Shown here: in pieces, positions 12,041 to 23,049 of the stretch
How the letters are laid out: every line of letters starts with the position of its first letter
How positions within the stretch are numbered: position 1 is the first letter of the stretch
DNA from: Micromussa lordhowensis
Lineage: Eukaryota; Cnidaria; Anthozoa; Scleractinia; Lobophylliidae
Direction: 5' to 3'
DNA: 64,000 bases
Assembly (NCBI GenBank): GCA_964020085.1
Contig: OZ026601.1
Span: forward strand, 7,630,335-7,694,334
Position numbers and translations under genes: made by a program
Notes under the pieces: model-generated
Told to the model about the DNA's origin: nothing
The model's input: the letters and a program-made list of their open reading frames with translations, nothing else
The model's database searches: none

Positions 12041-12600
12041 GAGAGTAAGGATTGCATCACACAGAAATCCCTGGAAGCTAGGCAGGCAAACCATACGAGG
12101 CTGCCCTCAAGAATTCCTCCTGAGAACTCTTCTATGGAGCAGTTTCCAGAACGATCTCATGCACGATGTAGAATCTGATTTGTCTATGTATGCAGAAGAT
12201 CACCAAATTTGCCTTCTCTAGTCTCTAAGCTTCAGGAGAGTCCTACCATAGCAACTAATTGGTGCGGCGACTCGAATTTTCTTGAAAGTAATCAAAACAA
12301 AATGGCAGACTATGAACATTTAGAACAAAACAAAACGATACAATATTCCTGTAGAGGGTGGAGTAATTGAGAAATCTTATTGCCTTAAAACTTTGAGTAT
12401 AGCGAAGTCAGCGAGATGATTTGTGTCATAACGAGGCTGAAGAATTTAAGTGGCAGTCTCTGTGTGTTTGTGTGACATCTGCTTCATTGAGGCTTCTTAA
12501 AATCAGGACTTGTCAAATATAAACCGTTGGCTTATTGCCAATAAATTAACTCTCAACATGACGAAAACTGAATTTATGTTAATTGGATCATGACAAAAAT
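12041..12600 (+). mobile_element. CR1/jockey-like reverse transcriptase fragment
   Basis: The frame at 12024-12221 reads RGCPQEFLLRTLLWSSFQND...LSMYAEDHQI, matching the RGCPQGS and MYADDHQ RT core of CR1/jockey-type elements, with the second catalytic Asp changed to Glu. After unrelated bases, 12525-12590 reads ANKLTLNMTKTEFMLIGS, the next conserved RT block. Both ends are truncated and it is non-functional. Confidence 0.75.
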
Positions 12601-13019
12601 TAAACAGTCTACCCGTTCTTCCTGTCTTGGAAATTAATTTTTCTTTTTTGTAATTTTTTAATTTTTTTGCTACATTTTAAGAATAAGAAAATAAACATTA
12701 CAATTTCATGCTTACAGCCTAACGATACTGACAAAAAAAAAACAAAAAACAAAACAAAACAAAAAAAAAACAACCTCACTTGAATACATAATTGCAATAA
12801 ACTAGTTACAAAGACAATGCTGCAATAAAGCTTACAATACATTGAATACAATACATTATTTTCGGTACATTACATGCAAGTGCCATTAATATTACGAGTA
12901 AACTAATAATAATACAGACTACAAAAACTACTGACGCAACTAGATAGAACATATTATAAGCTGCTAAAAAAAAGACAAAAAAGCAGAAATACTTGTTCAT
13001 TTTTTTTGTATTTAGATAT
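12601..13019. other. AT-rich LINE 3' flank
   Basis: Low-complexity sequence with a T-rich run (12632-12672) and an A-rich run (12732-12772). It is probably the 3' untranslated tail of the adjacent minus-strand LINE. No gene seen. Confidence 0.45.
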
Positions 13020-16000
13020 TCTTTCCACCGCCATCTCTTTCTAGATCAATACTTCAACAAGTTTTCTCCATTTAATAAAATGTTGTGAAAGCTTATTTTT
13101 TTCTCTGGCTATTTGGAGCTCAATTCTATATATTAGTTTAATCCGAGCAATGAAACCCTGAACCGTCGGTAGACTATTCTGACACTTTTTGGAGTAAATA
13201 TAATAATTGCCTAGCAATAATAAATGATTAACTAAAGTAAAATTGTCTTTTATGTCAAACTTTCCAAAACTTATGTCCCATTCCCTCAATGTTTCAATAT
13301 CAATACTATTGTCTTTAAGCCAGGATAAGACATGTTTCCAGAATTCAGAGGATATTTTGCAGGAAAAAAGTAAATGCTCGATGGATTCTGCTGATTTCTG
13401 ACAAAAGGTACAACTAGATGAAGGAACTAAGCCAAATCGATAGTCTAGTCTTCGAATCCAAAGTTGAACGGAAAGGTAAAGAGTAAACTTTATCCCATTC
13501 CACATTTATATCAGGGTATTTATCTGTTAGTTTTCTTTGTGCAGTGGGTGGTATTTTCTTTTTCCCCAAAAAGATTTCATAGATTTGTTTAGAGGGGATG
13601 TCGAGGATTGGAACCGAGTTTCCCTTTCCCAGTCCAATTTTTGGATCGTTTGGAATTTCTTCAATCAACGATGAATCAGTGAAGGATTTAGCAAAGGCGC
13701 GCCACTCAGCTGGAAGGGAATCGATAACGCTCATTAAAAAGAAATTTTGTTCGGGAGATAACGGTGAGGTTCCGTACACGTTAAAACAAGAAGAGTTATA
13801 TGCCCGCACAACGTGACCTATCTTAAGGAATCCTAATTTAATCATATCATCTCTATATATTGACATTTTATCAATACAAAGAAGTCTATTGTTCCAGATA
13901 ATTTCATTTATCACCTCGTGGGAAGAGTTGGGTGTTTTCCTGTTTAGTTCGGACCAAGCATCTAGACATTCCTTGTAGTAAGATGGTAAGCAGATTTTTA
14001 ATTTAGATGTGTCGAAATTACAGTATAAGAGAAAGCGTCCCCCAACTGGTGAAAGAATTTTTCCAAGAATAATTTTCCACGAGCTTGGGTAGTCTTGCAA
14101 AAATTTCTTTAACACATGATCCGCTTAGTTTTAATCAAAGATTCAATATCTAGCATTCTTAATCCACCATTTTTAATATCAGATATTAAAGCATGGCGTT
14201 TGACCTTATCTTTTCCATTCCAGATGAACTCATAAATAATAGAATTTGCCTCTTTAATTAGTTCTTTGGAAAGAGGTATAACCGATGCTCTATACATAAT
14301 TTTAGGAACTGCAAATGTTTTCACGATTTGAATCCTTCCTAATAAAGACAAGCCCCTCCATTTCCACATATTAATTGACTTCTTCATGTCCTTTAAAGTT
14401 TGTCTGAAGTTTAGGGCATCCCTTTGTTTCACATCATAGTCAAAGTGCACCCCGAGGATTTTAAGGTTTACACAAATATTGTGCTTTGGGAAATCAACAT
14501 CTTGTAAGATACTGTTTCCAAGGGCAAAAATTTCTGTTTTCTCATGATTAACTTTTAAACCTGAACATTCGCCAAACAACTCAAGAGTCTCAAACAAAGC
14601 ATTATACGAGGAACTGTCTTTAAGGAAGCAGGTAATATCGTCCGCAAATGAACTGAATAGCTTAAGTATTTCTTGCCCGAATTTAAAGCCTTGGATATTG
14701 TTGTCCTCCCTTATATTTATGGCCAAAATCTCGACAGCTATAATAAATAAATACGGAGAAAGTGGATCTCCTTGTCTGACTCCTCTTTCTAAGGGAAAGT
14801 ACCCAGTAGTGAATTCATTATTCATAACTGCACTAGATACATCTTTATATAGTATTCGAATCCAGTGTATGAAAGAAGGGCCAAAGTTGAATTTATGCAA
14901 AGTTCTAATTAAAAAATTAAATTCCAGTGTGTCGAAGGCTTTCTCAAAGTCAATTGCTATCAAAATGCCTGGCAAGCAGTTACGTTTCGTATAATCGACA
15001 ACATCATCAATTGTCCGTAGTACATCAAAGATTGATCTACCTTTAACAAAGGCATTCTGGTTTGCGTGAATTATGTGTGGCAAAACCTTTTCTAAGCGTT
15101 TAGCTAATGCTTTAGAGATTATTTTTGCGTCCACATTAATTAACGAAATCGGACGCCAGTTTTTGATCAATCTTTTATCTTTCCCCTTTTTTTCAATTAG
15201 CGTTATTATAGCTTGTTTTTGGGTGTTTGAAAGTTCGCCAAACTCATAAACGTAGTTGATACAGTCTACTAGATGTTTACCAATTAAAGGCCAAAAGGCT
15301 GTGTAAAACTCAACTGTTAAACCATCATTTCCGGGAGTTTTACTCTTCTGAAATGATTGCAGTACAGAAAAGCATTCATTGTACGTTATTTTCCCCTCAC
15401 TTATCGAACGCAGCTCTTCAGATAACGTTGGAACACCTGATATATAGGTCATCTAGGAGAGAGGACAGTTTCCTTTCTGATTCGTCGTCGTTCTTAGTTT
15501 TGTATAAATTAGAGTAAAAAAACTCCAACTCCGATAAAATTGTTTTAGGATTACTCGTCAGTGTTTCATCGCTGGTAAATATTTTCCTGACACAACTCTT
15601 CTTCTTGTTTGATTTTTCTAGGTTCAAAAAATACTTGTTGTTTTTCTCACCTTTTTCATACCAAGTTGCCTGAGAACGTATAATAGCCCCTTGTGTAATA
15701 TGATCGTAGAGTTCATCATAGTTAGCTTGTGTGCGTTCTAGTTCTTCAAAATTCTAAATTGATGGCTCGGCATCACATTTTTCCTTGCAGCAACGTAATT
15801 TACCTTCTACTTTGATTAGGTTTGCTCTTCTGCTTCGAGCTTTTATTTTACTGTAATCGATCGTAAAAAGTCGAATTTTATATTTAAGCAGATCCCACAG
15901 GACACGCTTATCAAAAATATCTTTAAATTCTTCTAGCCACATTTTAAAATTTCCGTCGAGTAACTGACAATACTCATTGTCGTTCACTAGCGTAGAATTA

Positions 16001-16430
16001 AATTTCCAAAAACTTGGTCCTCTTTTACTATCATCAATACCATTCAGGGCTAAAGTTATTGCAGAGTGGTCCGATTTTGTCGAAGGTATTATATCGACTG
16101 ATTCGACATCTTCTTGTAAAGTGTCACTTACCAACCAGAAATCTAACCATCTGAATGATGGGAGATTTTTGTCGCCACGTAAAACGCCTTTCTGTTGGAT
16201 TCCTGATACGCCATATATCAACAAGGTCTTGTTCCAAACAAATTTCCTCTAAGTTCTTAACCGAATCCTTCTTTTTTTTAATTCCTCCACTTCCATCTAA
16301 TTCTGGGTCAAAGGTAACGTTAAAATCCCCCCCTAATACAATGGAACAATCTAGCGTAACACAAGTCTTAATTTCATTAGAAATGGATTTAAAAAATTCA
16401 CTTTGCTCGGCACATGGAAATTAATGGTAC
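13020..16430 (-). mobile_element. L1/Tx1-like LINE (LINE-A), 5'-truncated, ORF2 broken
   Basis: Read on the minus strand: the end of an APE endonuclease with GGDFN near 16335 and SDHSAI near 16050; a linker ending FWKFN; a long reverse transcriptase frame (14109-15452) with NAFVKGRSIFDV, AIDFEKAFDTLE, RQGDPLSPYLF and FADD in place of YADD; then a zf-RVT block (13041-13505) with the C-x2-C...H...C pattern (CTFCQKSAESIEHLLFSC). The frame is broken at about 13450, 14112, 15435 and 15700-15750. The 5' end stops inside the endonuclease where a CR1-like fragment begins. ORF1 is absent. Confidence 0.9.
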
Positions 16431-16436
16431 ATAATT

Positions 16437-17222
16437 AAACGGCAGAGTCACTTTTACCAAGTCGCTTGGTGTATTAATTGACGAAAATTTAACATGGAGT
16501 AATCATATCAACGCTATATCTAAAAAAATCTCTTCTGGTATTGGATCTATTAAACGAATAAGACACTGTGTTCCTCCTACAACTCTACAAAATATCTATC
16601 ATGGGTTAGTCCAATCGCACTTCGACTATTGTAGTGTTGTCTGGGATGACTGCGCCAAAACATTATCTGACAAATTACAAAAACTTCAAAATCGCGCTGT
16701 TCGCGTCATTACTCATTCAGTTATGATGCTGACGCCAGCCAACTACTCACAGAACTAAGCTGGGACAATTTAGAAACTCGACGTCAAAAACTAAAGGCTG
16801 AGATGGTCTATAAGTCCTTGAATGGCCTCAAACCCAATTATTTGTTCTCGAAATTCATTCAGATGAGTGATGTGATTTTTGCGCAATTCTGAAAATAAGC
16901 TTGCTAATCCCTTGCCACGTACTAACTATTATAAAAATAGCTTTGCTATAGTGGTGCAGTCCTATGGAACAGCCCACCCTCAGCTGCTAGGCAAGCAACA
17001 TCTCTGACGAATGTCCGACGATTGTTAAATTCCGACATTCATGTAAAACAGGCTTTAATTTAGTTTACTTTCTTTAATAGCTAGTAGTATTTTAAATAAG
17101 ATTAATCTGTATACATAGTTTTTCGTAATAAGTTGTAGCTTGTATATTAAATTGTTAAAGCCTGATGTATTTTACCGTGTTAAATAAAGATGATGACGAT
17201 GATGATGATGATGATGATGATG
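16437..17222 (+). mobile_element. CR1/L2-like LINE 3' end with (GAT)n tail
   Basis: The plus strand reads GVLIDENLTWSNHINAISKK and NIYHGLVQSHFDYCSVVWDD, the conserved post-RT block of CR1/L2-like ORF2. It then reads LETRRQKLKAEMVYK and a broken PRTNYYKNSF motif. It ends TAAATAAAGATGATGA... at 17195-17222, a microsatellite tail typical of these families. Frameshifts near 16720 and a stop near 16890 make it dead. Confidence 0.8.
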
Positions 17223-17230
17223 TGTGTGTG

Positions 17231-17275
17231 TTTGTGGAGGGGGTGGGGTGGGGGCTCCGGGGGGGGGGGGGGGAG
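17231..17275 (+). repeat. G-rich tract, possible G-quadruplex
   Basis: Four or more runs of at least three G, including a run of 14, lie directly after the (GAT)n/(TG)n tail of the preceding LINE. No coding function. Run length may be affected by assembly error. Confidence 0.5.
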
Positions 17276-17349
17276 GGTGTGCTTCCGGAAAAAATATGGT
17301 GGAGCATGGGATCCGCCTCCCTACCCTATTGATGACTTTTTGATTTTTT

Positions 17350-18123
17350 TGGCTTGAACTTTTTTTATTGATTAAAATACACGATTAGAGGCATTATTTC
17401 CTACTTACACGACTAGATTACAATACGTAAATACAAAATGCAATAATTAACAATGCGTTTCTAACACACAGCACTATCACTAACATTCCATTTTACATTA
17501 CAATATTGCTTATTTACATGACATTGTTTATAGAGTAGCTGAAGTTAAAGAAATTTAAAGTTCGCCCATTTCGCCCTCAAAAACTTCATTTTTTATTGAT
17601 ATGTCCAATATAATTTTCTATTTCACACTTGATTAAAATTTTAGCTTTATAGCCATTGATATTTGGAAGAGTCTGGCTCCTTCTACAGTCCCATAAATAA
17701 ATTTTAGCAATAAGAAGAAGATAGTTAAGTAAGGGGCACGAGCATGAAAGCACACCAACTATAACGTCTTGCTGAGTAAGATTTATTGTCTTTTGAGTAC
17801 CAGAAAACCAAAACAATTCGAAGTCAACGCAGAAAATTTTAGAACAAGGACAACTTTATAAAAGGTGATTCAAATTTTATGGATGCGATTTACAAAAGGT
17901 ACATTTGTCATGTTGGCTGTAACCTTTTTATAAAGATTGGAATTAGTATGTAAGAATTAAGTACTTTGTATTGAATTGCTCTCACATAAGGTTCTAGAGT
18001 AACTATGTGAGGAAGTTTTAATATCTGTTTTAATTGATCGATCGAGAAGTTAAATTCCTTTTGTAATTTGGTAGCTGCACTCGGTAGTTGTACCTTTTTA
18101 CCTATCAAAAGTGAATAGTAATG
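17350..18123 (-). mobile_element. LINE-B, 3' part (zf-RVT region)
   Basis: Minus-strand frames read YYSLLIGKKVQLPSAATKL and EPYVRAIQYKVLNSYIL, the segment after the RT domain of L1/Tx1 ORF2, followed by a degraded zf-RVT block to about 17590. This is the downstream part of the LINE whose middle lies at 18411-18567 and whose RT lies at 28126-29450. The pieces were separated by a CR1 fragment and by the Polinton. Confidence 0.8.
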
Positions 18124-18132
18124 TTCCATTAC

Positions 18133-18410
18133 CGCGCACAAACTATTATAAAAATAGCTTCCCCTATAGTGGCGCCATTCTCTGGAACAGTCTTCCTTGT
18201 AATTTAAGGGAAGCAGACTCCCTTTGGCAATTCAAGCGATTACTCAAAGGAGTACTGTAAGGCACGGCATTCGTGGAAAGCAGCTTTTTATTAATATATA
18301 ATACATACGTATATGTATTCGTTATTATATTATATTATATTAGTTTTAGAAATTTTTAGCTGACGAATTTTGTACCGTGGATAAATAAAGATACTCTCTC
18401 TCTCTCTCTC
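18133..18410 (+). mobile_element. CR1-like LINE 3' fragment inserted in LINE-B
   Basis: It reads NYYKNSFPYSGAILWNSLP, the CR1/L2 C-terminal motif, then ends ATAAATAAAGATA(CT)n. It is flanked by TTCCATTAC (18124-18132) and TTCCATCAC (18411-18419), a 9-bp target duplication with one change. Removing the fragment rejoins LINE-B coding sequence on the minus strand (DVME then HYYSLL). The insertion order is therefore LINE-B first, then this fragment. Confidence 0.85.
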
Positions 18411-18567
18411 TTCCATCACATCAAAAACATTATTACCGAACGTCAAGATGGGAGAAGTTGTTGACGATGGAGTGGCGGTGGTGAAATTATTTTTTAGGTA
18501 GTTTGGAACAGAATAGCGAAGTCCAGTCCATACTAAGAAATTCGTTTTTTGAATCTTTTTCGCGTTA
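18411..18567 (-). mobile_element. LINE-B, middle part, left flank of the Polinton
   Basis: The minus strand reads AKKIQKTNFLVWTGLRYSVP, a conserved block of L1/Tx1 ORF2. It runs into the right-flank segment at 28131 once the Polinton and one copy of its 6-bp target duplication (GCGTTA, 18562-18567) are removed. Confidence 0.85.
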
Positions 18568-18798
18568 CACACATATATAGGGGGGGGGTTCTGAGACCTG
18601 GGTTTTGGGACGCCCGCCGGCTCACAAAGCTCGCCGTCGGGTACTCAAGCCCCCGGTCCCAGAACGCCCCCCCCTATATATGTGTGTAAGATTACAAGGA
18701 CTTGTTCCAGAATTATTTTTTATTTTGAAGAAATGTGCAGACCTTATAGAAAGCAATGGCTGCTGCAAATTTTTCGAGAGATGTTCTTGAAATGTTTT
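18567..18798 (+). repeat. Left terminal inverted repeat of the Polinton, with nested hairpin
   Basis: The outer 121 bp (18567-18687) is itself a hairpin: ACACACATATATAGGGGG at the outside and its complement ending TATATATGTGTGT at the inside. The loop (about 18594-18660) is rich in G and C and unlike the right-end loop. The inner part (about 18700-18798) matches 27887-27985 inverted and includes the first 14 codons of the terminal gene. Confidence 0.9.
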
Positions 18799-20672
18799 AT
18801 GGCCCGATCGAGGAGAATCAAGGACTCCCAACCCCAATTAGCCCAAGCATAATTGGTGTGTTTGAAATTGTAAGAAACAATTTTGATCAATGGCTCCGCG
18901 TGTGGAAAATGCGGGCCGAAAGGGATAACAAAGACCTGTTCAAATTTTTTCAAAAAACGAAAAAATCATTTGTTAGTGTTTGCACGAAGGAAGTTGAGAC
19001 CATGAAGAGCGTTAAAATACAATTTAGCCTTCTTGTGAGATTTTATATGATTCGAGATGAAAAACTTCAACAAATGGACCATTATTTCAATCGGATGCGG
19101 CCAGTAATCTTGAATGAACATAACATGGATATATTAACTCCATCGTTGAATCAGTTTATTGACGAGGTTAAGGGCGAGATAGAGGCCTGGTCTAAAAGAG
19201 GCTCGGGATGGATAATATGGACAAAATTTTGGAAGCTTTCATTAACGTAGCGCGATACCAACCAATGCGCGGCGGAAGTTACATTGATCTACCTACAAAG
19301 CTGAAAAACAAGAAAGCGATTCTTAACATACAAAACAGAGACAACGAATGCCTGAGATGGGCAATTCGTGCAGCGCTATTTCGACCAAGGGGCGATATGA
19401 GAAGGACATCTAGCTATCCAAACGAAGACGGCCTAAATTTTACCGGCATTGATTTTCCAACGCCGGTTTCGCAGACAGAAGAGCAGATAATGAAGATGAA
19501 GCCGAATTCGAAGAAGGGCTGGATACTGGAGGTGGACCTCGAATACCCCGCACACTTGCACGACGCCCACAATGACTACCCGCTGGCGCCGGAAAAGAAA
19601 GAGATCAACCCCGAGCAGATGTCGGAATACCAGCGGCGGCTTATGGCCGACCTTGATTTGGCCATGCCGGACACAGAGAAGTTGGTGCTGACGCTGGAAG
19701 ACAAAGAAAAGTACGTGACCCATTACAGAAACCTGCAGTTTTATCTCAGACAGGGAATGCGGCTGAAGAAAGTGCACCGAGTGATAGAGTTTGATCAGGA
19801 GCCGTGGATGGAGCCGTACATCAGGATGAACACCGAGTTTCGCAAGCAAGCGAAAAACGATTTTGAAACGGACTTTTACAAGCTGATGAACAACTCAGTG
19901 TTTGGCAAGACGATGGAGAACCTGAGAAACCGTGTTGACGTGAAGATAGTGAGAGACTGGGAAAATGATAAGATCCGAAAGCTGCTGTCAAGTCCATCTT
20001 TTGACAGATTCACTATCTTTGGAAACGACATGGCAGGCATACACATGCGCAAAACAAAGCTGGTGCTGAACAAGCCTGTGTACACAGGCATGACGATTCT
20101 CGAGAACAGCAAGATCTTGATGTACAACTTTTACTACAATCACTTGAAAGCTAGATACGCCCACAAATGTGAGCTGGTCTACACAGACACAGACAGCCTG
20201 ATCTTGGACATCCAGACAGAAGATGTTTACGAAGACATAAAGGAACACTCATGGCTGTATGACACAAGCAACTACCCCAAAGACAATCCGCTCTACGACA
20301 ACAGAAACAAAAAGGTTTTAGGCAAGATGAAAGATGAGTGCGGAGGTTTGGCGATAGAAGAAGTCGTTGCGATAAGGCCGAAGATGTACTCTGTCCTGAA
20401 AGAGGGCAAAAAAAACGAAAAGAAGGCGAAGGGCGTGAAAAAAAAATGTGATCGAGAAAGAGATAACGCACGAGAACTACAAAGAAGCGCTCTTTGAAAG
20501 GAGGCAGTTCATGCACAAAATGAAAATCTTGAGGAGCGAGGGCCACGAAATGTACGGAATGTCCATGAACAAGATCTCGCTATCACCATTTGATACAAAG
20601 CGATGGATAGCAGATGACGGCATACAAACCCTAGCATATGGGCATTTCAGGATGGGGGCAGCTGCGTATTAG
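18756..20672 (+). pseudogene. polB: Protein-primed family B DNA polymerase, internally deleted and frameshifted
   Basis: Would replicate the element by protein-primed synthesis. Three frames carry it: 18756-19250, 19208-20497 and 20448-20672. Visible motifs are the N-terminal block NIQNRDNECLRWAIRAAL, motif B NNSVFGKTMEN (about 19888-19921) and the catalytic motif C YTDTDSL at 20180-20200. Near 19475-19490 the N-terminal block runs directly into a palm segment, so the exonuclease domain and more are missing in frame. Polinton PolB is usually over 1000 residues; under 640 remain. The first break is near 19208-19250. The second lies in an A9 run near 20437-20447. The first 14 residues come from the terminal repeat and are shared with the right-end gene. 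The gene ends tail-to-tail with the integrase, overlapping by 26 bp. Confidence 0.9.
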
Positions 20673-21631
20673 GTGGTACAACCAACAGCTCTTCGCGAAC
20701 AAAGCCGCGCTTGGGCCCGTCAGACAAATAATAGACAACAGGCTCATTTGGCTTGGTCTTATTTTCAACGACCTGGTAGACTTTCAAAGACCAGATCGGG
20801 TCTGTTGCTCTTTTGGTTCCGCCCTCAAGCTCGCCAGGCTGATACAAATATCTCACATTGATGAGAGGGGGAAGTTTCTTTTCGGCCAGCCCAACAGGTC
20901 TGTTATACTTTGTTGGCAATGAGGAGACCGATTTTTCTTTGATCGCAACAACGGGTTTTTTTACCAATAAGGCTGGTCACCTCATTGTTCAGAGCGCTGA
21001 CAACATCGGGAAGTCTTTTAACCCACTCAGTTGAACGTTTGCCCTCAGGCAGAAGCATCTCCACGGCATACTGATGGCCAAACAAACGCTCAGCAAGCGT
21101 GCGATTGAAAGGCTCGACAATTGCCTGATCTCTGTGAATTTCAGTGCGGCCGCGACGGATGTAAGTTTTGTGTTTTTCCATTTCTTTCGAAACCCCGCCC
21201 ATGAACTCGCGTCCAGGGTCAACCTGCAACATCTGGGGCCAAGTCAAAGGGCCGCGTTTGTAAATTGACTGGAACGCTTTAGCAACCTCTTCAGAGTCCT
21301 TCGAGGTAAGTGGCTCCGCTTCTTTGTAACGGCTGGCAATGTCAACAACAGTCAACGCATATTTGTAAATCTTTCTTCCACGAGGAAGTTTGTCATGAGG
21401 TAAAAAAAGAAGGTCCGCTTGATGGACCGAGTTGGGCGCCGACACGTCAAATTTCGGGCGAGGAACGTATCGCGGGGCTGGAAGATAGATCTGCCAAATG
21501 GCCCGTTTGTAGAGCCACTGTTTGGTAACATTTTCGGGCACTTTAGCGACTTCTGCCAATTTTTTTATCGCAGAGACGCCCTTCCAGTACCCCTGGGGGC
21601 TGTAGTAGATTTTGGCGAGTTTGGCATCCAT
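20647..21631 (-). pseudogene. Polinton integrase (rve family), one frameshift
   Basis: DDE integrase of retroviral type, which inserts the element and makes the 6-bp duplication. From Met at 21631: an N-terminal zinc/helical region, then the catalytic core with Asp73 (HQADLLFLP), Asp138 (LQVDPGREF) and Glu173 (DQAIVEPFNR). A C-terminal half with a chromo/SH3-like basic tail follows in another frame (20647-20967). The frames cross at a T7 run near 20954-20960. All three catalytic residues survive. The start is preceded by TTTAAATA directly before ATG. Neighbour: the membrane protein gene, upstream on the same strand. Confidence 0.9.
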
Positions 21632-21652
21632 TATTTAAACGACAAAAAAAGT

Positions 21653-22081
21653 TCAAAGGAAACGAAAAGCCGCGTATGTAAGCGCGAGCGCGCCGCCTCC
21701 GACAAAAAGAAGCTCTCCCTGTTTCTGCAGCTCGCTTGGCTGGTACATGTCCGAGAAATTCGGCGCTTTGGGCAGAGTCAGTCTCTGGTCGGGGTGGACC
21801 TGGTTGTAGAGCTTGAACGCGTAATCGGTGTTTGTGAAGTTTTTCTGCGCGTGTTCTTTGATTTCTTCGTTGGTGTTGATCCAGTCGAGCAGCTGTGTTC
21901 GCTCGCGTTAGTATTTTGCCATTGCTGACTGATAAGCCTCCAGGGCCTTGTCATGCCGCGTTTTCTCGTCTAACGCGGCCTTGCCATGGTCACCGGCCAA
22001 AACTTTGGCGAGATAGTTGCCGCCAGTGAAAGCTGCCGCGTTGAGAACTGCGCCCCCAATCATCATCGCAATGCTGGCCAT
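21653..22081 (-). pseudogene. Small membrane virion-type protein with premature stop
   Basis: Start chosen at Met 22081 (MASIAMMIGG), just after a TTTTATAAA box. A hydrophobic N-terminal segment (residues 1-28, GGAVLNAAAFTGGNYLA) is followed by a charged helix. An in-frame TAA at 21908-21910 interrupts the frame; beyond it the same frame continues open for 84 codons, through a charged region and a C-terminal hydrophobic GGGALAL-type segment, to a TGA at 21653-21655. A protein of this size with two membrane segments is a recurrent neighbour of the integrase in cnidarian Polintons as I recall them. Its exact role is unknown. Confidence 0.75.
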
Positions 22082-22126
22082 TTTATAAAAAAAGTTATTT
22101 TTTTTCAAACCAGAAGAATATTCTGA

Positions 22127-22285
22127 CTACGCGTCAGGCCAAGGTTGCGTCCAAATATGCTTTTGTTCCCAAGACATTTTCCATTTTTTCACGTAAGGAC
22201 GTATCGGGCGTTTTCGTCTTAGACGCCGTGGGAGAAAAAAGGCCGGGGGACTATGATTAGAGCAGCATGCACAGCGCGAGTCCAT
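22127..22285 (-). CDS. 52-residue arginine- and tryptophan-rich peptide
   Basis: An intact ATG-to-TAG frame of 52 codons. It begins MDSRCACCSN and has a basic centre RRLRRKRPIRP and four Trp in the C-terminal third. Arg-rich short peptides are seen among adenovirus core proteins and adintovirus pX-like genes, so a DNA-condensing role is possible but is inference. It fills an otherwise empty gap between two minus-strand genes and is one of the few unbroken frames in the element. No TATA-like box lies directly before its ATG, unlike most neighbours. Confidence 0.5.
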   Translation of the reverse strand: MDSRCACCSNHSPPAFFLPRRLRRKRPIRPYVKKWKMSWEQKHIWTQPWPDA

Positions 22286-22323
22286 TTTGAAACCGCACCA
22301 ATAATGATGTAAAGATTATTTTT

Positions 22324-22519
22324 TTAATGAGGAAGAATCTTCGGGTCTTGGAGATACTGTTTCAGCGCGATGCTGCCAGCCATCACAGCGGTTAATTTGA
22401 CATAGTTCATGACGTTGCTGCTGCTGCACGACCTTTTTCGAAATCCAGCCGATGCCAGCGGCCAGGCCGGTCAGAGTTGCGGCGTCCATGATTGTTTTCA
22501 CAAGCTTGTTGTCAGACAT
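22324..22519 (-). pseudogene. Two-segment hydrophobic small protein, frameshifted
   Basis: Starts MSDNKLVKTIMDAATLTG, with a Gly-rich hydrophobic helix. The frame slips inside a CAGCAGCAG run near 22425-22436. In the shifted frame a second hydrophobic segment (LTAVMAGSIALKQYL) follows and ends at TAA 22324-22326. Full length would be about 64 residues. ATG is preceded by TTAATATAACT. Function unknown; small two-helix membrane proteins are typical virion or lysis-like components in this class of elements. Confidence 0.65.
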
Positions 22520-22543
22520 AGTTATATTAAAAAAAATATTTTT

Positions 22544-22597
22544 TCAATTAGCATCGTTGGCGGAAAGTTTGACGGGTAATTCAAATTTCGCAGCCAT
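22544..22597 (-). CDS. Possible 17-residue micro-ORF
   Basis: ATG at 22597 with GTTATAT directly before it, reading MAAKFELPVKLSANDAN then TGA. It lies between two element genes. The TATA-like box and start context match its neighbours, but a frame this short can occur by chance. Confidence 0.25.
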   Translation of the reverse strand: MAAKFELPVKLSANDAN

Positions 22598-22605
22598 ATA
22601 TAACT

Positions 22606-22999
22606 TCAATCCGTATCTATAATTCTTCCTTCTTTTTTTGGCTCGACTGGAGGGGTGAAAAGGGATTTTATCTCTTCTCGTTTGTAGTAGATTCCCACCA
22701 TTGAAAGAAAAATGCTGATGACACTCAACCATTGTGTTGTGGTTAGAATTGTCTCAGGATCGACATTTTTTTCTTGAATGTTTGCTTCAGGGGCATTTTT
22801 TTCCTGAATGTTGTTATTTGAAATGATGGCCTTGGCCTCATCTAAAGCCTTTTTCTACGCCTCGCGGGCAAGTCTCGTTTTCTCAGCGATTGCTCTGCCG
22901 GCTGCCACCCGTTTTGGTTTTTTTTTCAGGCTTTTTGGCGGGTGTTTGTGATTCCACTTTTTGTGATGTCACTTGTTGGGTTGTGTCAGAATCAGCCAT
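22606..22999 (-). pseudogene. C-terminally anchored small protein, frameshift and stop
   Basis: Starts MADSDTTQQV after CAAATATACC. A Lys/Ala-rich basic region crosses a frameshift in an A7 run near 22919-22927. An in-frame TAG near 22857-22859 follows the AIAEKTRLAREA helix. The frame then continues with two imperfect NIQEKN repeats, a single hydrophobic segment (WLSVISIFLSMVGIYY) and a short tail, ending TGA at 22606-22608. About 130 residues if unbroken. It resembles tail-anchored virion proteins of Polinton-like elements; role not known. Confidence 0.65.
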
Positions 23000-23049
23000 G
23001 GTATATTTGCTGAAAAAAATATATTTAATTGCCGAGTAATGCTCAGCAA

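Noticed and set aside
18605..18837. Short frames across the left Polinton terminus
   Set aside because: They read through the hairpin stem and loop and have no match at the other terminus.
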